Of a stretch of DNA of 64,000 nt, positions 63,011-64,000 are shown piece after piece. Each line of letters begins with the position of its first letter. Within the stretch, counting starts at the first letter, position 1. Source of the stretch: Chloroflexota bacterium (GTDB taxonomy: Bacteria; Chloroflexota; Anaerolineae; Anaerolineales; UBA4823); the NCBI GenBank assembly GCA_029782365.1, contig JAKOUW010000076.1:62001-126000 (forward strand), given 5' to 3'. Made by a program: the position numbers and the translations under genes. The notes beneath the pieces were generated by a model. It saw nothing but the letters and a program-made list of their open reading frames with translations. It was not told where the DNA came from and did no database searches.

Positions 63011-64000
63011 ATGAAAAGATTTGCTGGTTTGCTTGCAAGCGTAATTGTTGTGATGATCCTCTTCTGGGGGAGAAACAGAGCTCTGGCCGGTGCGGAGACT
63101 AACCAGAATAATGCATGTTTATCAGGGGCGCTGAACACCAATACAATATGGAAATCTGCCAATAATCCTTACATGGTTTGCAGCAGCGGTTTAACTGTCC
63201 AATCTGGCGCGAAACTGACGATCCAGCCCGGCGTTGTTGTGCAGTTCCAGGCAGGAGGAACTCTATATGTACAGGGGGGGCTAGATGCAACCGGCAGCAT
63301 CACCCAAACAATTATTATGACAGGCCTCAATAGTGCGAAAGGTTACTGGGGGGGTGTTTATGTCAGCAGTAACACCGCCACGCCTGCGAATGCAAATTTT
63401 CAATATGTTAACTTAAATGGCGGCGGTATTCACGGAACCTATGGGGCTGAAATTTACGTTGAAAAAGGGAGCATCACCGTTTCTCATTCAGCCATCCGGA
63501 ACAGCGCTGGGAACGGTGTGCTTGTCATGTTCAATGGACAGGCTTATATAGACACAACTGATTTCGCAGGAAACGGCCAAAATGCAATTCAATTGAACCA
63601 ACCTACAACGGATTTGTTGAATCATGGACTTACTGCAGAAAATAACGGCGAAAATGCCATTCGTGTGGTTGGGGGGGCGATTGAGCGAGGACAAAAACGA
63701 TGGGTCAATCCCGGCATTCCTTATCTTGTCGATGGAGCCATCAGCAACCAATTCGGCGACCAGTTGAGGATAGACCAGGGCAGCAATTTGATTTTCACCC
63801 CCACTGGTTCGGTTTATATTGGCGGCATTTTGACAGCTATTGGCAGCCCTTCTCAACCGATCACATTTACAGGACAGACAAAATTACCCGGATTCTGGAG
63901 AGGCCTAGTGGTTTATGGAGGAACCACGGATGCAGTAGCACAGTTGGATTATGTGACAATAGAATACGCAGGTAATGACATCCAGGGTGGAAATATTGAA
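63011..64000 (+). CDS. Secreted right-handed beta-helix-like protein, partial
   Basis: The frame is open from the ATG at 63011 to the right edge (330 codons), so the 3' end is missing. A signal peptide is clear: MKRF, then a hydrophobic stretch, with a likely cleavage after RALAGA. The mature part has repeating Gly/Asn-rich, beta-prone units such as LTIQPGVVVQFQAGGTLYVQ and NLIFTPTGSVYIGGILTAIG, each followed by an ITxTG-type turn and a WxGxxV step. This is the pattern of parallel beta-helix surface proteins. Function is unknown; adhesion or polysaccharide binding are possible. The ribosome site is weak. Confidence 0.75.
   Translation, partial: MKRFAGLLASVIVVMILFWGRNRALAGAETNQNNACLSGALNTNTIWKSANNPYMVCSSGLTVQSGAKLTIQPGVVVQFQAGGTLYVQGGLDATGSITQTIIMTGLNSAKGYWGGVYVSSNTATPANANFQYVNLNGGGIHGTYGAEIYVEKGSITVSHSAIRNSAGNGVLVMFNGQAYIDTTDFAGNGQNAIQLNQPTTDLLNHGLTAENNGENAIRVVGGAIERGQKRWVNPGIPYLVDGAISNQFGDQLRIDQGSNLIFTPTGSVYIGGILTAIGSPSQPITFTGQTKLPGFWRGLVVYGGTTDAVAQLDYVTIEYAGNDIQGGNIE

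Overview
The window reads as a piece of a chromosome from an anaerobic or facultative bacterium of the Chloroflexota, most likely Anaerolineae. This is inferred from gene content and protein style: a group 3b NAD(P)-linked NiFe hydrogenase, a FadN-type beta-oxidation operon, CimA-based isoleucine synthesis, Thr/Pro-rich spacer proteins and an orphan Flp pilin. No rRNA gene is present to fix the taxonomy. Genes are dense, lie on both strands, and show no insertion sequence, phage or CRISPR array, so this is mostly core metabolism.

Layout. 1-9.5 kb: a partial RNase H-like gene, fabF, a two-gene unit with a phosphatase-superfamily metalloenzyme and a thioredoxin-like protein with an in-frame UGA (candidate selenoprotein), an EF-G paralogue, a PAP2 phosphatase, an MFS transporter, an M24 peptidase and a LON-domain protein. 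9.5-15.1 kb: two tRNA-Ala genes, a leucine T-box leader and two complete, different leucyl-tRNA synthetase genes in tandem. 15.2-23.3 kb: a TetR-controlled beta-oxidation operon (MBL-fold hydrolase, two acyl-CoA dehydrogenases of which the first looks catalytically degenerate, fadN, fadA, an SCP2 protein). 23.6-31.4 kb: Flp pilin, proS with a structured attenuator-like leader, pepD, an EamA transporter, and an ECF sigma/anti-sigma pair. 31.5-36.6 kb: hydBGDA hydrogenase with a cyclic-nucleotide-binding regulator and a separately transcribed maturation protease. 36.8-43.1 kb: a secreted DUF1906/BNR protein, a 2-hydroxyacid dehydrogenase, and nadA-nadB behind a consensus promoter with a palindrome at its start site. 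43.4-49.8 kb: a protein with two kinase-like domains, a membrane-anchored TPR protein and a PucR-type regulator.

50-62.8 kb is one branched-chain amino acid superoperon: ilvD-ilvB-ilvH-ilvC-leuA-orf-leuC-leuD-cimA-leuB-ilvE. With CimA feeding 2-oxobutyrate through LeuCD/LeuB, it can encode the whole route from pyruvate to Ile, Val and Leu without threonine deaminase. It is preceded by a small ORF very rich in Ile/Leu/Val codons and by mutually exclusive antiterminator and terminator hairpins, the layout of a ribosome-mediated attenuator. The leucine T-box on leuS1 would sense the same amino acid through tRNA charging. The window ends inside a secreted beta-helix-like protein gene.

Most notable for follow-up: the UGA-containing thioredoxin with a SECIS-like hairpin, the ilv attenuator, the tandem LeuRS genes with different control, the degenerate acyl-CoA dehydrogenase partner, and the twin kinase-like protein. 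Functions were assigned by recognising motifs and family style by eye; no database search was run.
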